DNA from: a virus
Direction: 5' to 3' (one strand)
DNA length: 64,000 bases
IMG/VR virus record: IMGVR_UViG_3300010354_000050
Span: 55,412 to 119,411 of that record
In this document: one piece after another, positions 6,070-14,177 of the stretch
Position numbering within the stretch: position 1 is the stretch's first letter
Layout: every line of letters begins with the position of its first letter
The notes under the pieces: model-generated
The model's database searches: none
Told to the model about the DNA's origin: nothing
The model's input: only the letters and a program-made list of their open reading frames with translations
Program-made: the position numbers and the translations under genes

Positions 6070-8040
6070 ATGGAAGAAAGAATTGAAAATGTTTCCTTAG
6101 TTGAGGAAATGAAAACAGCCTACCTAGACTACTCTATGGCAGTTTTGCTAGGTAGGGCTATTCCCTCACTATATGATGGTCAAAAGCCTGTAAGCCGAAG
6201 AGTTCTAACAGCTATGAAGTGGTTAGGGCTAAATCCTGAAGCCAAGTACATGAAGGCAGCTAGGGTAGAAGGCGAAACCATGGGTAAACTTCACCCCCAT
6301 AGTGGTGCCTATGGAGCCATGGTAACAATGGCTTCCTGGTGGTCAAACAATAACCCTTTAGTCAATGGTCATGGTAACTGGGGATCACCAACAGACAATG
6401 CAGCAGCACCAAGATATACCGAGTGTAAACTAACTCCTTTTGCTTGGGAAGTTTTGCTTCAAGATTCTCAAACATGGGAAACTAAAGACAATTATGACGG
6501 CTCCTTGCAAGAACCTGTTCTACTCAATACTAAATTCCCTGTTGTGCTAGTCAATGGTGGTGAAGGGATTGGAGTAGGGTATTCGACTAAGATCCCCCCT
6601 CATAATCTCAGAAGTTTGGCAAAAGCTTTAAGGTTTGTTTCCGAAGGGAATTTAGTTGGAGCTAATAAGCATCTTTGCCCTGATTTCCCTACAGGTTGCA
6701 ATGTAGTCAAGGATGAAGGTTTGCTAGAATATTTGCAAACTGGAACAGGATCTATTCGCATGAGGGCTTTGTGTGAAGAAGACAAGGTACAGCATGGGAA
6801 GACTAAAAGAAATGCCTTGAACTTTACTAACCTACCTTTACACATCAATACTGAAGCAATTTCTGACCAAATCCGTGAGGGGATTGAAAAAGGAAAAATC
6901 ACTACTGTAGCTGATGTCAGAGATGAAACAGATCGCAGTGGTATCCGGTTAGTTGTTATTTTGAAGACAACGGCTGATATTGAACTAGCAAAATCTGAAT
7001 TATTTAGCTATACTAGCCTAGATTCTAAGTTTTCAGCTAAGAACTTAGTTATTGATGGTCTTGAACCTGTTTGCCTACCTCCCGTAGAAATTCTACAAAA
7101 GTGGCTAAAGTGGAGAGATGTAAAAACTGTTGTTATTTTCTCTGATGAACTTGCAAACATTACTGCAAGATTAGAGATTGTAGAAGGATTGATTAAAGGA
7201 ACTTCTTCTATGGATCAAGTCATTGAACTGATTCGCAGTTCTAATGATCCTAAGTCAGCTAAAGGAAAATTAGTTAAGGAAGGTTTTTCTGACTCCCAAG
7301 CTCAAGCTGTTTTGGCAATGAAGCTAAGCCAACTAACTAAATTAGACGTTAGAGAACTTAAAGGAGAAGAAAAACAAATTAAAGCAAGAGTTAAGCAGCT
7401 AGAAAAGTTGCTAAGCTCTGATCAGGAACGCCTAGTCTATATTCTTGAAGAAGTAGATCAAATTGCTGAGAGGTTTGGGAATGCCCGTCGATCACTAGGA
7501 ATTGAACCTCCTATTTACCTAGTCGATCCTAAAAAATCTACCATTAGCGATGAGGGCAAGGTTGTAAAAAATCGTTACATGAAACTAGATTCTAACAAAG
7601 GGGTTGTTTCCCAGATGAAGACAACCAAAGGATCTAACCTGATTTGTCCTGACGATCAAAAAGCTGTTTTAGTTTGCGACAATGGGTTTGTCTACAAAAT
7701 TGGGTCTAAGTTTCAAGGCCCATTGGCATCTCAATCGACAAAGGTTTTAGCTAAAACCTTGAGTAGCAAAACACCTCTTGACCTTTTAGCTATTTGGAAA
7801 TTAGATGGTTGTCTTTACTCTAATGTGTTAGATTGGGAAACCTTGGCTAAAACAACATCTAGCGGGAAAAGATGGATGCCTGAAGGAGCAGAATTGGTTT
7901 ATTTGGGCAGTAAAGATTGGGAATTGAAGTTTACGTCTAAGCGGAAAAATCCACAAACTATTTCCTTGAAAACCACTAAACCTAGGACATTAGGGAGTAA
8001 AGGTAATAAACTAGCCAGTCTAGATGAAGTTAAAATTTAG
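6070..8040 (+). CDS. Type IIA DNA topoisomerase, A subunit (gyrase/topo IV-like)
   Basis: A 656-residue protein homologous to the DNA-cleaving A subunit. It starts with the winged-helix region (LDYSMAVLLGRAIP, KPVSRRVL), then KLHPHSGAYGAMV and AAAPRYTE, whose Tyr (about residue 116) is the catalytic tyrosine. The tower (GGEGIGVGYSTKIPPHNLR) and a coiled-coil gate (about residues 370-470) follow. The C-terminal part is short, without a clear six-bladed GyrA-box domain, so it resembles a phage medium subunit with extra C-terminal sequence. The ATPase (B) subunit is not in the window. A terminator follows. Confidence 0.9.
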   Translation: MEERIENVSLVEEMKTAYLDYSMAVLLGRAIPSLYDGQKPVSRRVLTAMKWLGLNPEAKYMKAARVEGETMGKLHPHSGAYGAMVTMASWWSNNNPLVNGHGNWGSPTDNAAAPRYTECKLTPFAWEVLLQDSQTWETKDNYDGSLQEPVLLNTKFPVVLVNGGEGIGVGYSTKIPPHNLRSLAKALRFVSEGNLVGANKHLCPDFPTGCNVVKDEGLLEYLQTGTGSIRMRALCEEDKVQHGKTKRNALNFTNLPLHINTEAISDQIREGIEKGKITTVADVRDETDRSGIRLVVILKTTADIELAKSELFSYTSLDSKFSAKNLVIDGLEPVCLPPVEILQKWLKWRDVKTVVIFSDELANITARLEIVEGLIKGTSSMDQVIELIRSSNDPKSAKGKLVKEGFSDSQAQAVLAMKLSQLTKLDVRELKGEEKQIKARVKQLEKLLSSDQERLVYILEEVDQIAERFGNARRSLGIEPPIYLVDPKKSTISDEGKVVKNRYMKLDSNKGVVSQMKTTKGSNLICPDDQKAVLVCDNGFVYKIGSKFQGPLASQSTKVLAKTLSSKTPLDLLAIWKLDGCLYSNVLDWETLAKTTSSGKRWMPEGAELVYLGSKDWELKFTSKRKNPQTISLKTTKPRTLGSKGNKLASLDEVKI

Positions 8041-8064
8041 TTTCAACTAGATGCAGTAAATCTA

Positions 8065-8091
8065 AGGTTTGCCAAGAGCAAACCTTTTTTT
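8065..8091 (+). terminator. Rho-independent terminator
   Basis: AGGTTTGC, CAAGA loop, GCAAACCT and a T7 run after the topoisomerase gene. Its T run overlaps the next -35. Confidence 0.8.
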
Positions 8092-8118
8092 GACAGCTCT
8101 TTTCAATTATGCTAATAT
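8090..8118 (+). promoter_or_regulatory. Sigma-70-type promoter
   Basis: TTGACA (8090-8095), 17-bp spacer, TAATAT (8113-8118). Serves the decayed gene at 8134 and probably the methyltransferase. Confidence 0.65.
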
Positions 8119-8133
8119 GGGAAATTCAGTTAA

Positions 8134-8324
8134 ATGACTAATACAACAGCAGATCAAAAACTAAGCAAGATCATCACAGACCTAAAAAAAAGGTTAAAGA
8201 AGATTTGCTAAAATGGTTCCTAGACGATAGTGAGTGAGGTAGGAGTGGTTACACTCAGGGATATGAATATAGAGTCCAAGAAGCCTTAATAGGGTTGAGG
8301 AAAATCAGAAAAAGCATTGATTAG
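8134..8324 (+). pseudogene. Small gene with an A8-run frameshift and a TGA nonsense codon
   Basis: The ATG frame MTNTTADQKLSKIITDLKK stops at TAA 8209. Adding one A to the A8 run (8184-8191) continues it as KVKEDLLKWFLDDSE up to TGA 8235-8237, and the same frame then reads GRSGYTQGYEYRVQEALIGL to TAG 8322-8324. Two lesions are therefore needed. The N-terminus resembles the remnant at 10537-10650. Confidence 0.55.
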
Positions 8325-8347
8325 TTCTTTTATAGGGGAAGGCTACA

Positions 8348-9532
8348 TTGAACAAAATTTTTTTTGGTAATTGTTTGGAAATTATGAAAACCTTGAAAGA
8401 CAATAGTATTGATTCCATTGTTGCTGATCCTCCTTATGGATTAAGCAAAGAACCTAAGATTGAAGAAGTTCTTTCCCATTGGCTTGCAGGAAGTGAATAC
8501 CAACATGGGAGCAAAGGGTTCATGGGGAAATCTTGGGATTCTTTTGTCCCTAACCCTGATGTCTGGAAGGAATGTTTCAGGGTGTTAAAGCCAGGTGGAC
8601 ATATTCTATGCTTTGCAGGAACTCGTACCCAAGACCTAATGGGCATTTCCCTCAGGTTAGGTGGTTTTGAAATTCGAGATCAAATTCAATGGGTATATGG
8701 TAGCGGATTCCCAAAAAGCCTGGATGTTTCAAAAGCAATTGGTAAATCTTTGGGCATTGAAAGGGAAGTCTTAGATACCCAGGTTAGAAAAAGTGGGGAG
8801 ATGGCTCACATCATGAAAACAAACAGTGAGCAGGGTTATCGACCTGAAGACTATTACAAAGATTTTGGAAACATCCTTAAAATCACAAAGCCAGAAAGTG
8901 AAGAAGCAAAACAGTGGGAAGGATGGGGCACTTCTCTAAAACCCGCTACTGAACCTATTATTTTGGCTCGTAAACCTTTCAAAACCACTGTAGCTAATAA
9001 TGTACTAGAGTGGGGAACTGGTGCTATAAATATTGATGGTTGCAGGGTTTGTCCAAGTGAAGGCAGTCTGGGGAGGTGGCCTGCTAATTTTATCCATGAT
9101 GGTAGTGATGAAGTTTTAGAGCTATTCCCTCAAACTGGAACTAACAAGAAAGGTGGAAAACCTTATTCCTACCAAGGAAAAGAGTACAATAATTCTAAAA
9201 CTTCTATGTTCAATGGGGATAAGCCACAAGCCTTCAGTAATTATAACGATTTTGGTTCAGCAGCTAGATTTTTCTATTGTACAAAAGCATCTAAAAAAGA
9301 AAGAACTTGTAATGGCAAAGTAGTAAATAACCACCCTACCGTTAAGCCACTAGCCCTGGTAGAGTATTTGGTTAGGTTGATTACCCCTCCAGGAGGAATT
9401 GTCTTAGATCCTTTTGCAGGAAGTGGAACTACAGGCATAGCTGCACTTAAAGAAGGATTTCAATATGTCCTTATTGAGTTTGAAGAGGAAAGCTATAATA
9501 TCTGTTGTGAAAGAATAAATTCTTTCCTGTAG
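8348..9532 (+). CDS. DNA methyltransferase (N6-adenine/N4-cytosine type), no restriction partner
   Basis: A 394-residue protein with the catalytic motif DPPY (about residues 27-30, VADPPYGLS) near the N-terminus and the S-adenosylmethionine motif FAGSGTTG near the C-terminus (about residue 357). This order is that of the permuted beta-type amino-methyltransferases. HPTVKPLALVEYLVRLI precedes the FAGSG motif, as in other phage enzymes. The central 200 residues would hold target recognition. It starts at TTG 8348 behind GGGGAAGG. No endonuclease gene is adjacent, so protection of phage DNA or host-gene control is more likely than a restriction system. Confidence 0.85.
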   Translation: MNKIFFGNCLEIMKTLKDNSIDSIVADPPYGLSKEPKIEEVLSHWLAGSEYQHGSKGFMGKSWDSFVPNPDVWKECFRVLKPGGHILCFAGTRTQDLMGISLRLGGFEIRDQIQWVYGSGFPKSLDVSKAIGKSLGIEREVLDTQVRKSGEMAHIMKTNSEQGYRPEDYYKDFGNILKITKPESEEAKQWEGWGTSLKPATEPIILARKPFKTTVANNVLEWGTGAINIDGCRVCPSEGSLGRWPANFIHDGSDEVLELFPQTGTNKKGGKPYSYQGKEYNNSKTSMFNGDKPQAFSNYNDFGSAARFFYCTKASKKERTCNGKVVNNHPTVKPLALVEYLVRLITPPGGIVLDPFAGSGTTGIAALKEGFQYVLIEFEEESYNICCERINSFL

Positions 9533-9544
9533 GTTGGAAATTAC

Positions 9545-9572
9545 TTGACAAACTTAAAAAGTAAACTAAAAT
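9545..9572 (+). promoter_or_regulatory. Probable sigma-70-type promoter
   Basis: TTGACA (9545-9550), 16-bp spacer, TAAAAT (9567-9572), upstream of the frameshifted gene at 9602. Confidence 0.55.
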
Positions 9573-9601
9573 AGCTTTTAGTTCTATTTAGGTTATAGAA
9601 T

Positions 9602-9753
9602 ATGAAAGTTCAAGATCTTTGGGAAATGTATGATGGGGGCATACCCCCTCTTGAGATCAAAAAAAAAGATGTGAATCCAAACTTATTGCTAACAAAGCTT
9701 TAGCAGAAGCTATGGAAGACATATGGATAGACTATGATTTTCTTCTTGAATAA
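9602..9753 (+). pseudogene. Small gene frameshifted in an A9 run
   Basis: The ATG frame (MKVQDLWEMYDGGIPPLEI) stops at TAG 9701-9703. If the A9 run at 9659-9667 had ten A, the frame would continue as RCESKLIANKALAEAMEDIW and end at TAA 9751-9753, giving 50 aa. An A9 run is long enough for transcriptional or replication slippage, so residual expression or phase variation is possible. Function unknown. Confidence 0.55.
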
Positions 9754-9770
9754 TTAATTGATTGATTAGA

Positions 9771-9796
9771 GCTAACTTATTAAAGTTAGCTTTTTT
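9771..9796 (+). terminator. Rho-independent terminator
   Basis: GCTAACTT, ATTAA loop, AGTTAGC and a T6 run, directly before the -35 at 9798. Confidence 0.8.
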
Positions 9797-9797
9797 G

Positions 9798-9826
9798 TTG
9801 ACAAACTCCTAACATAGTGATATACT
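9798..9826 (+). promoter_or_regulatory. Sigma-70-type promoter
   Basis: TTGACA (9798-9803), 17-bp spacer, TATACT (9821-9826), for the gene at 9852. Confidence 0.8.
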
Positions 9827-9851
9827 AGGATAGTAGAGTAAGAGAATAAAA

Positions 9852-10472
9852 ATGAAAACCTACCTAGACCTGATTAACTTTGCAGACAAACAACCTAAAG
9901 AAAACATCCCTAATTGGGAATTTGAAAAGATAGAAAGAGTTCTGGATCTGCCTTACGAGTTCCTGTCTGAAGTAGAACAGGAATTTGAACAGATTGAAGA
10001 AGCTATTGTAATTTCTACCAACGTAGGGAGTGCAAGTTCCTATAGGACTTACCATGTTTCTGTCGTCTACTTTGAAAATACCCCTTTTGCTATCTATAGC
10101 TGGGGTGGAAGAAGTACTTCAGATTTTGAAGAAGTTTTAGTAGTTAGTAGGGAAATCCAAAGTAAAGCAAAGCAATATGCTCTAGGGTTGCTTCCTGAAA
10201 GTGACACAGAAGAAGTTGACCTAAACTCCCACATTGAACCTGGCTATGCTGGTAACTATGTTTGGGAATTTCTAAGTCCTGAACACAAGCCGGATTTTTA
10301 CAAAGTTTCTATGGCAGAACCTTGGGTTTTTAAGGGAAGAGAATTTTCTTTTGAAGGCTTTGGTTACACTCCCATAGAAGCATTAAAAGATCTTGAGCAA
10401 AAAGTCGACTACTTTAATAGCAAGTTTTGCATTCAAATTGAAATAGGGGCCATAAAAGGAAAAAAACTTTGA
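9852..10472 (+). CDS. Hypothetical acidic protein, 206 aa
   Basis: A 206-residue soluble protein with many Glu and aromatic residues (LSEVEQEFEQIEEAIVISTN and HVSVVYFENTPFAIYSWGGR). It has mixed helix and strand, no signal peptide and no motif I recognise. It is a single-gene unit with its own promoter, and its TGA stop lies in a TTTGACA stretch upstream of the next promoter. Confidence 0.6.
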   Translation: MKTYLDLINFADKQPKENIPNWEFEKIERVLDLPYEFLSEVEQEFEQIEEAIVISTNVGSASSYRTYHVSVVYFENTPFAIYSWGGRSTSDFEEVLVVSREIQSKAKQYALGLLPESDTEEVDLNSHIEPGYAGNYVWEFLSPEHKPDFYKVSMAEPWVFKGREFSFEGFGYTPIEALKDLEQKVDYFNSKFCIQIEIGAIKGKKL

Positions 10473-10480
10473 CATTTTTC

Positions 10481-10508
10481 TTGACAATCTTCCTATACCT
10501 GGTATAAT
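10481..10508 (+). promoter_or_regulatory. Sigma-70-type promoter before a gene remnant
   Basis: TTGACA (10481-10486), 16-bp spacer, TATAAT (10503-10508). Confidence 0.75.
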
Positions 10509-10536
10509 GAAGAAGTTAATTCGAGTTAATTAATTG

Positions 10537-10650
10537 TCATTAACTACTACAGCAGATAGCAATTTAAACCCAATTATTCAGGATTCTAAAGTCGAAAAAG
10601 ATCTTTTTCAAGGAAAACTAGAAAAAAAATTAAAATTAGTAAAGTCATAA
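10537..10650 (+). pseudogene. Gene remnant lacking a start codon
   Basis: A frame from about 10537 reads LTTTADSNLNPIIQDSKVEK and onward to TAA 10648-10650 but has no start codon. It resembles the N-terminus of the decayed gene at 8134 (TTAD, then II.DL/DS and VKEDL/VEKDL). An upstream ATG at 10507 leads only to an 8-codon ORF. I infer a lost start. Confidence 0.4.
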
Positions 10651-10689
10651 GAAGTAATACTACCCCAACTTTTTTATTTGATTTGGTCT

Positions 10690-10989
10690 ATGAAATTAAC
10701 AAATAATGAACTGACAACTCTATGGCTAGGGGGATTCAGGTATTATCTAGGCAGACAAACCTATGCTGTTGAAGATTTTTGCAATTGCCTAATTTCAAAT
10801 TGGTCATTTCTACCTGACCACTGCAAAAGATTAATTGCCAAGGAATTGAAGGAAGCGTTTAAGCAAGATGACTTAGACAGGCTAGATGAGATGAAAACCT
10901 ATCATCGCTTAGGACACAATTGTGATAGGCAAAGTTGGGCAAAAGTCTTAGATGTTGTAAATAAATATTTTGTTGACAACTTTCTCTAA
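10690..10989 (+). CDS. Conserved hypothetical protein, 99 aa
   Basis: The frame opens at a TTG (10678), but the ATG at 10690 gives the start usual for this family. The block LWLGGFRYYLGRQTYAVEDF and the later LGHNCDRQSWAKV match a small protein family widespread in phages and prophages (pattern W-x-GAFRYYLGRxTYAV, then LGHDCDRxxW). Its function is unknown to me. Its last codons contain the -35 of the next promoter (TTGACA 10973-10978). Confidence 0.7.
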   Translation: MKLTNNELTTLWLGGFRYYLGRQTYAVEDFCNCLISNWSFLPDHCKRLIAKELKEAFKQDDLDRLDEMKTYHRLGHNCDRQSWAKVLDVVNKYFVDNFL

Positions 10990-11001
10990 TTGTGTTAGAC
11001 T
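10973..11001 (+). promoter_or_regulatory. Sigma-70-type promoter inside the 3' end of a gene
   Basis: TTGACA (10973-10978), 17-bp spacer, TAGACT (10996-11001). The transcript would begin near GTTGAG (11008-11013), a sequence shared by several leaders here. Confidence 0.75.
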
Positions 11002-11031
11002 AAAGTAGTTGAGTTTGGAAATCAAAAAAAA

Positions 11032-11952
11032 ATGAAAACCATTGACTTTATCAAAACCAGTGAAGGATTTCTAGTAAACCTTCCGGCATCTAGCAGCAAA
11101 TTTATCAATGGTGAAAAACTTCTGCCAACCTTTAACAAAAACTGGTCAAAGGTTAATACTAAGCCAAAGACCTTGACTGAAACTTCTAATAAAGTAGTTG
11201 AACGGGTATGGAAGTTAAAACCCCTGATTTCTGATTTTTCCCAACTTCCAAAAACTCTAGAATACTTTGATTATGATGACATGGAAACCCGTTATCCTGA
11301 TTACGAAGGTTTCTATGAATCCTTTACTACTTATGGAGAAGGAATTAAGGAAGTTGAAGTGCAATTTGTAAAAATTGCAGAGGTTAACCTGGTTCCTGGA
11401 ATTGTCCCCTTCAGCTACCAAACCAAAGATCCCTTCCCTATTACTGAAAAGAGTGTAAAATACCCACTGGTTTCTACCATTACTGTTCCAGATATTTTGC
11501 TACCTGAAACTCCTTGTTTTTTAAGTAGCAGGGAAACCTATGAAATTATTCGGAATTTTGTAAAAAAGAATATTGATCCCAAAGCAGCACAAGTTACTTC
11601 TGATTACGATTTCTGCTTTGAAGTTTCCAAATTAGTAGAACTCCATGAGCCTGAATCTTACCAGGTTGACCTAAACTGGAATAGGAAAAAAGCAAAGCCT
11701 AAATATGAAACTCGATTCAGGACTGATCGAAAAGTAAAATGCTTTTCTATGACCCATGATGAAAGGAATTATGAAGGAAAAAGCAATGGATTCCCTGTAA
11801 TTGAAGGTTTTTCTGCAAATTCTCAAAAGGAACTTAAAGAAAAAATTGACAATTACTTGAAGGAATTGATTGAAAACATCAATAAGCCTTTAGTAGAGTG
11901 CCCTTGCTGTAAAGGTTTAGGAGTTGTTGAAAATCAAGACCTAGTTCAATAA
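11032..11952 (+). CDS. Hypothetical protein with a C-terminal zinc-binding CxxC..CxGxG-like motif, 306 aa
   Basis: A 306-residue protein, mostly strand- and loop-rich. Near the C-terminus ECPCCKGLGVV (about residues 290-300) resembles half of a DnaJ-type CxxCxGxG zinc finger. YDYDDMETRYPDYEGFYESF in the first third is strongly aromatic and acidic. The ATG follows an A9 run with no clear Shine-Dalgarno sequence. A terminator follows at 11973. No family recognised. Confidence 0.6.
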   Translation: MKTIDFIKTSEGFLVNLPASSSKFINGEKLLPTFNKNWSKVNTKPKTLTETSNKVVERVWKLKPLISDFSQLPKTLEYFDYDDMETRYPDYEGFYESFTTYGEGIKEVEVQFVKIAEVNLVPGIVPFSYQTKDPFPITEKSVKYPLVSTITVPDILLPETPCFLSSRETYEIIRNFVKKNIDPKAAQVTSDYDFCFEVSKLVELHEPESYQVDLNWNRKKAKPKYETRFRTDRKVKCFSMTHDERNYEGKSNGFPVIEGFSANSQKELKEKIDNYLKELIENINKPLVECPCCKGLGVVENQDLVQ

Positions 11953-11972
11953 TTTTAATGAAGGTTTAACTA

Positions 11973-12002
11973 AGGAAAGCTAAAGGGCTTTCCTTTTTTT
12001 TT
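11973..12002 (+). terminator. Rho-independent terminator
   Basis: GGAAAGC, TAAAG loop, GGCTTTCC with a long T run, abutting the -35 at 12004. Confidence 0.8.
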
Positions 12003-12003
12003 C

Positions 12004-12032
12004 TTGACAACTTTTGATTCTTGTGTTAACAT
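12004..12032 (+). promoter_or_regulatory. Sigma-70-type promoter
   Basis: TTGACA (12004-12009), 17-bp spacer, TAACAT (12027-12032). The leader again starts with GTTGAG (12041-12046). Confidence 0.75.
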
Positions 12033-12059
12033 AGTAATATGTTGAGTTCAAAACTTCAA

Positions 12060-12401
12060 ATGACTGATAAAGATGTAACCAAAGTAATCTTTCGCAAGAT
12101 GAAAGATAACAGAGAAATCATTGCCCTATTTGTAGAAGTACCAGGGACTAATGAGTTCTACACTTGCTTAGCCTATGCCCATGTAGGCCAACATTTTGCA
12201 GTTGATCCTACGCTAGTTATTTCTACTATCACCTTAGCAACTCAGGATGAATATCAAGATTTGAAAGAGGAACTTGAACAAAGGGGTTATAGCCTGAAGG
12301 TGATTAAACGCTACCAACGAAGCCATTTAGACAATAGGATGTGGAACCTAGTTCCCCATCAGGAAATGGGTGATAATCTTTACGATTTCTTCAAGCCCTA
12401 G
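12060..12401 (+). CDS. Hypothetical protein, 113 aa
   Basis: An upstream ATG at 12039 lies only six bases after the -10 and within the GTTGAG leader motif, so the ATG at 12060 (MTDKDVTKVIFRKMKDNREI) is the better start. The strands IIALFVEVPGTNEFYTCLAY and AVDPTLVISTITLATQDEYQ alternate with helices. No family recognised. No terminator is obvious before the next gene. Confidence 0.6.
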   Translation: MTDKDVTKVIFRKMKDNREIIALFVEVPGTNEFYTCLAYAHVGQHFAVDPTLVISTITLATQDEYQDLKEELEQRGYSLKVIKRYQRSHLDNRMWNLVPHQEMGDNLYDFFKP

Positions 12402-12487
12402 TTAACCAAATAGGGCATTGGTTTTTCTAAATTACAATCATTTAGTTTTATCAATGCCCCATTGTTTCAAAAGGTGGTAAAATTCTT

Positions 12488-12685
12488 ATGGCTAATTCAA
12501 TTTCAGAAAAAAAAGAAATGTATCAAGAACCCTTACAAAATTACCTTAAGGTATCTGAGCAAATTCAAGAACTTAAATTGAAGCTACAGGTTTTACTAGA
12601 TAATTTGCCAATAAAAGTTGACAATATTGTAAGACATAATTCAGAAGTTTGTAAAGTTTCTTTTATTTCCCATAATCACCATTGA
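12488..12685 (+). CDS. Hypothetical protein, 65 aa
   Basis: A short protein with a coiled-coil-like helix (residues 14-38, LQNYLKVSEQIQELKLKLQV), then a polar tail rich in His. There is no clear ribosome binding site or promoter directly upstream. No family recognised. Confidence 0.45.
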   Translation: MANSISEKKEMYQEPLQNYLKVSEQIQELKLKLQVLLDNLPIKVDNIVRHNSEVCKVSFISHNHH

Positions 12686-12722
12686 CCAGTAACAAAGAGC
12701 AATCATTCACAGGTAAGAAACA

Positions 12723-12947
12723 ATGCGTAGCACTAGCCAACCTTGGCACGGGATTTATAAGCAACGTGGGCAACACTGGTATGCAACGGCTCACACAGAG
12801 TTGGGATCAGTTGTTGGAGCGGTCAATGGAGAGTATAGCCTAGATTGTTTTACTAATGGAGTAGAGGATTTATCTAGTATGGTAGATAAAATGTTTCAGA
12901 CTATCTACCGATACAGTCATAGTGGTTGTGTTTGGTTAAGGAGGTAG
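12723..12947 (+). CDS. Hypothetical protein, 74 aa
   Basis: A compact 74-residue protein rich in Trp, His and Tyr (QPWHGIYKQRGQHWYATAHT). Its base composition is less AT-rich than its neighbours, similar to the gene at 1235. A ribosome binding site (AGGTAAGAAACA) precedes the ATG. No family recognised. Confidence 0.5.
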   Translation: MRSTSQPWHGIYKQRGQHWYATAHTELGSVVGAVNGEYSLDCFTNGVEDLSSMVDKMFQTIYRYSHSGCVWLRR

Positions 12948-13162
12948 GATAGGTTTTGAAATGGGAGCAAATAGTTTTTTTTTATTTCCCTATAGTCCAC
13001 TAATTGAAGGGTTTTGAGTTATGACCTTTGATTACCTAAGGAATTCTTGTAACTTCTTTGCATGAACTGAGTAGTGATCTCTACAGTAATCCCGCATCTA
13101 TTTTGGGATTTTTGTAGAAGATCTTGACCTTTATCTGTAATTAATTCAGGAGCTAAAAGAAA
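12948..13162 (+). other. Gene debris between small genes
   Basis: About 215 bases without a convincing gene. Short ATG ORFs (12961, 13021) end within 20 codons, and a start-less frame reads ILVTSLHELSSDLYSNPASI near 13040-13115. A T9 run is present at 12975-12983. I read it as remnants of one or two small genes. Confidence 0.35.
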
Positions 13163-13525
13163 ATGATTACTTCTGTTGAAGACATTCTAGCCTTAACAGC
13201 AAATTCTCAATTAGAAGATGTTGATGTAGATTGGTTTGTAAATCAACAATTTATCCCCCTACCAACTTCTAAGTATCTTGATGCAACAGAGGGGTTTCAA
13301 GGAAGACTAGAACAAAAGAACTACTGGGATGGAGAAGACTATTCTTGCACTTTGTTTTTCTATAACGGCAAACCATTCCTAGTCAAAGATGCTTACGATG
13401 ATGGTGAAGACTATTGGGATGAAGATTTTGAGATTATTGATAAGCAAGTAGCTTTGGAATTTGTCAAGGAAACCCTTGAGGTCTATAAAAATTTCTACCT
13501 AAAGCTCGTTGAAGAAGATTTTTAA
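13163..13525 (+). CDS. Hypothetical acidic protein, 120 aa
   Basis: A strongly acidic protein (clusters such as DDGEDYWDEDFEIIDK) with aromatic strand segments (YSCTLFFYNGKPFLV). AGGAGCTAAAAG precedes the ATG. Acidity and small size could suit a DNA-mimic or inhibitor role, but nothing in the sequence proves it. No family recognised. Confidence 0.6.
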   Translation: MITSVEDILALTANSQLEDVDVDWFVNQQFIPLPTSKYLDATEGFQGRLEQKNYWDGEDYSCTLFFYNGKPFLVKDAYDDGEDYWDEDFEIIDKQVALEFVKETLEVYKNFYLKLVEEDF

Positions 13526-13531
13526 CAAAGG

Positions 13532-13600
13532 ATGTTAAACGTAATGCTAAATGTGAAAAAGTTAGAAGCACTACTGTCTACCAGCAAACCTGTTTTGTAA
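13532..13600 (+). CDS. Possible 22-aa peptide
   Basis: An ATG six bases after the previous stop, preceded by AAAGG, opens a 22-codon frame (MLNVMLNVKKLEALLSTSKP) ending at TAA 13598-13600. It could be a real small peptide or the N-terminus of a decayed gene. Weak call. Confidence 0.25.
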   Translation: MLNVMLNVKKLEALLSTSKPVL

Positions 13601-13607
13601 CAAAAGC

Positions 13608-13636
13608 TTGACAATTCTAGTAGCCTGTGTTATAAT
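13608..13636 (+). promoter_or_regulatory. Consensus sigma-70 promoter with a long leader
   Basis: TTGACA (13608-13613), 17-bp spacer, TATAAT (13631-13636). The leader to the ATG at 13776 is about 130 bases and contains GATGATT and AATCATC as a possible stem, unusually long for this genome. Confidence 0.8.
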
Positions 13637-13775
13637 GGCATAAATTAGATGATTCAGCCATTTATATTAAATAAGTAAATCATCATCATCTAGTTTCAAT
13701 AGGTGTTTGGCAGTACATCTTCAGCCTATAGTTTAACTCTACTATGAGCAAACTGCTGTTGAGTTAAAAGGAAAA

Positions 13776-14123
13776 ATGAAAAAACTTTTTGCAACTTCCC
13801 TATTATCCCTAGCTGCCCTAGTTTCTATGCCAACAGTAGCAGAAGCCAGTTGTGGTCAAGCTTCATGGTATGGGCCAGGATTCCACGGTAGGCTTACAGC
13901 AAGTGGGGAAACATTTAACCAAAATGACCTAACTGCTGCACATCCTTCTCTTCCGTTTGGTACAAGGGTAAGAGTAACGAGAAATGGGAGAAGTGTCGTA
14001 GTTAGGATTAATGATCGTGGGCCTTATACAGGTGGCAGAATAATTGATCTTTCTGCTGCTGCTGCTTCTCAAATTGGCCTAAGATCAATTGGTGTAGGTA
14101 GTGTTTGTATAACTAGCCTATAA
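13776..14123 (+). CDS. RlpA-like double-psi beta-barrel protein, secreted; candidate lysis enzyme
   Basis: A 115-residue protein with a clear signal peptide (charged MKK, hydrophobic residues 5-20, cleavage near AEA-SC). The rest is one RlpA-like domain: [36 protein letters not shown], and [19 protein letters not shown]. The conserved Glu of ASGE, His of AAH and Asp of NDRGP fit the lytic transglycosylase-type RlpA site. No SPOR domain is present. It would act in the periplasm on peptidoglycan, so it is a plausible lysis enzyme, although capture from a host is also possible. No holin is recognised next to it. Confidence 0.85.
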   Translation: MKKLFATSLLSLAALVSMPTVAEASCGQASWYGPGFHGRLTASGETFNQNDLTAAHPSLPFGTRVRVTRNGRSVVVRINDRGPYTGGRIIDLSAAAASQIGLRSIGVGSVCITSL

Positions 14124-14143
14124 AAATCTTAGTTTTAAGTTAA

Positions 14144-14177
14144 AAGGCAATAGTAATAAATATTGCCTTTTTTTTTG
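14144..14177 (+). terminator. Rho-independent terminator
   Basis: AAAGGCAATA, 8-base loop, TATTGCCTTT with a long T run, abutting the promoter of the tRNA gene. Confidence 0.85.
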
